In this document: positions 6,156 through 6,743 of the stretch, one piece after another
Numbering within the stretch: the stretch's first letter is position 1
Layout: the number at the start of each line of letters is the position of its first letter
Assembly: GCA_031267635.1 (NCBI GenBank)
Contig: JAIRYX010000381.1
Coordinates: forward strand, 1-6,743
Direction of reading: 5' to 3'
Length of the DNA stretch: 6,743 nt
From: Planctomycetaceae bacterium
Lineage (GTDB): Bacteria > Planctomycetota > Planctomycetia > Pirellulales > Thermoguttaceae
Notes under the pieces: generated by a model
The model's database searches: none
The model's input: the letters and a program-made list of their open reading frames with translations, nothing else
What the model was told of the DNA's origin: nothing
Program-made: the position numbers and the translations under genes

Positions 6156-6617
6156 TACACGAACGCTCGCGAGCGATTCGCTACTCTTTAGGGGCGGCTC
6201 GCCGCCCTCCGCGAGAGTTTCGCCGCCCTCCGCGAAAGACTCGCCGCCCTCCGCGAGAGATTCGCCGCCCTCCGCGAGCGGCTCGCCGCCCTCCGCGAGC
6301 GGCTCGCCGCCCTCCGCGAGAGACTCGCCGCCCTCCGCGAGAAGCTCGCCGCCCTCCGCGAGAAGCTCGCTGCCCTCCGCGAAAGACTCGCTGCCCTCCG
6401 CGAAAGACTCGCCGCCCTCCGCGAGAAGCTCGCCGCCCTCCGCGAACGGCTCGCCGCCCTCCGCGAGAGACTCGCCGCCCTCCGCGAGAGACTCGCCGCC
6501 CTCCGCGAGAAGCTCGCCGCCCTCCGCGAACGGCGAATTTCCCTCTGTGAAAAACTCATTTTCCTTCGCAGAGAACTCATTTTTTTCCGCGAGCGACGCG
6601 CAAAGCTCTTCCGAGAG
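6156..6617. repeat. 21-bp GC-rich tandem repeat array B, 16 clean units plus decayed ends
   Basis: Sixteen head-to-tail 21-bp units fill 6199-6534, all with the core TCGCCGCCCTCCGCGA (a single C-to-T in units 9 and 10). Only the last few bases vary, among seven versions. Several neighbours are identical pairs (units 4/5, 7/8, 9/10, 13/14), and the two-unit blocks 11-12 and 15-16 are the same, which points to slippage or unequal exchange. Decayed units continue in the same register on both sides: two upstream (6156-6197), which include a TAG, and four downstream (6534-6617). Every unit carries CTCGC and GCGAG arms that can pair within or between units. There are no unique spacers, so this is not a CRISPR. 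Read from 6192, the frame spelling a leucine heptad is open to the window edge but has no initiation codon before 6648. Confidence 0.95.
6164..6175. repeat. 12-bp perfect palindrome at the left end of array B
   Basis: CGCTCGCGAGCG is a perfect palindrome. It is built from the same CTCGC/GCGAG arms that alternate through the array, fused without a loop, and sits inside the first decayed unit. Confidence 0.6.
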
Positions 6618-6670
6618 ATAATTTCTAATAATACTCGACATATTACTATGGTATTTTTACTCTCTACCAC

Positions 6671-6734
6671 AAAGGCGAGGAAGACGCACAAAGGTTGTTC
6701 TTTGCGAAACCTTTCGTGCGACTTCTTCGCCCTT
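6671..6734. repeat. Long imperfect inverted repeat (hairpin) at the right edge
   Basis: The left arm (6671-6696, starting AAAGGCGAGGAAG) is the near-exact reverse complement of the right arm (6708-6734, ending TTCTTCGCCCTT), with three mismatches and one single-base bulge over about 26 bp. The loop is 11 nt (6697-6707). It resembles the dispersed CACAAAGG-type palindromes seen between genes in many environmental bacteria. It is probably a non-autonomous intergenic repeat; a bidirectional terminator is a weaker alternative, since no T-run follows. The window ends nine bases later. Confidence 0.7.
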
Positions 6735-6743
6735 GCGATAATA

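Larger units (their letters stand above)
5810..6743. other. 934-bp non-genic repeat island
   Basis: From the epimerase stop to the right edge no convincing gene is present. Almost the whole stretch is periodic: GGGA-led 9-mers (5831-5857), TCCCT-like 9-mers (5911-5963), a 21-bp array (5962-6087), a second 21-bp array (6156-6617) and a long imperfect hairpin (6671-6734). Between them lie small inverted repeats such as TTCCGGG/CCCGGAA (5836-5842, 5871-5877) and CTCTGA/TCAGAG (6090-6095, 6103-6108). Open frames cross it on both strands, but they arise because repeats of a multiple of three lacking stops stay open. Confidence 0.7.

Noticed and set aside
6199..6534. Array B as a CRISPR
   Set aside because: Units are contiguous 21-mers with no unique spacers, and no cas genes are in the window.
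6139..6621. 160-codon frame on the + strand reading SPPSARD repeats
   Set aside because: No Shine-Dalgarno precedes the ATG, and the unit differences are non-synonymous in this frame; a stop-free 21-bp repeat makes such frames automatically.
6129..6641. 170-codon minus-strand frame reading AEGGESL repeats, and an overlapping SRRAASL frame (6188-6691)
   Set aside because: No ribosome binding site near the starts, both are opened by the repeat array, and unit variation is mostly non-synonymous.

Overview
The window looks like a piece of a Planctomycetota chromosome. The main evidence is two neighbouring DUF1559 proteins. This family combines a type IV pilin-like N-terminus with a C-terminal H-X9-DG domain and is massively expanded in planctomycetes. 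An exported phosphodiesterase fused to a LamG-like domain fits the same picture. Moderate GC content and AT-rich intergenic DNA hint at a host- or gut-associated lineage, but that is only inference.

Layout, all genes on the + strand. (1) 26-1307: a DUF1559 pseudopilin whose 5' end is broken. A good Shine-Dalgarno and ATG (40) open a short frame that runs into a run of 12 G and stops, while the pilin frame has no usable start before its transmembrane helix. (2) 1309-1352: probable terminator. (3) 1423-2601: an intact DUF1559 paralogue. (4) 2602-3020: a 419-bp gap without a normal gene, holding inverted repeats, two tiny overlapping ORFs behind a good Shine-Dalgarno, and a hairpin just before the next gene. 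(5) 3021-4718: secreted alkaline-phosphatase-superfamily phosphodiesterase with a C-terminal LamG-like domain. (6) 4802-5809: NAD-dependent nucleotide-sugar epimerase/decarboxylase of the extended SDR family. (7) 5810-6743: a repeat island without a convincing gene. It holds degenerate 9-bp repeats, a 21-bp array (5962-6087), a second GC-rich 21-bp array (about 16 clean and several decayed units, 6156-6617), and a long imperfect hairpin at the right edge.

The genes do not form an obvious pathway. The pseudopilins and the phosphodiesterase act at the cell surface or outside the cytoplasm, and the epimerase could supply sugars for envelope polysaccharide. Only the 83-bp spacing between the phosphodiesterase and epimerase genes suggests possible co-transcription.

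The most unusual signals are two. First, the G12 tract at the broken start of the first pseudopilin may be a phase-variation switch, decay, or a homopolymer sequencing error. Second, in the large 21-bp array almost all differences between units are silent or conservative in one reading frame only. That frame spells a leucine heptad (L-A-A-L-R-E-R/K), yet it has no start codon and an upstream stop.
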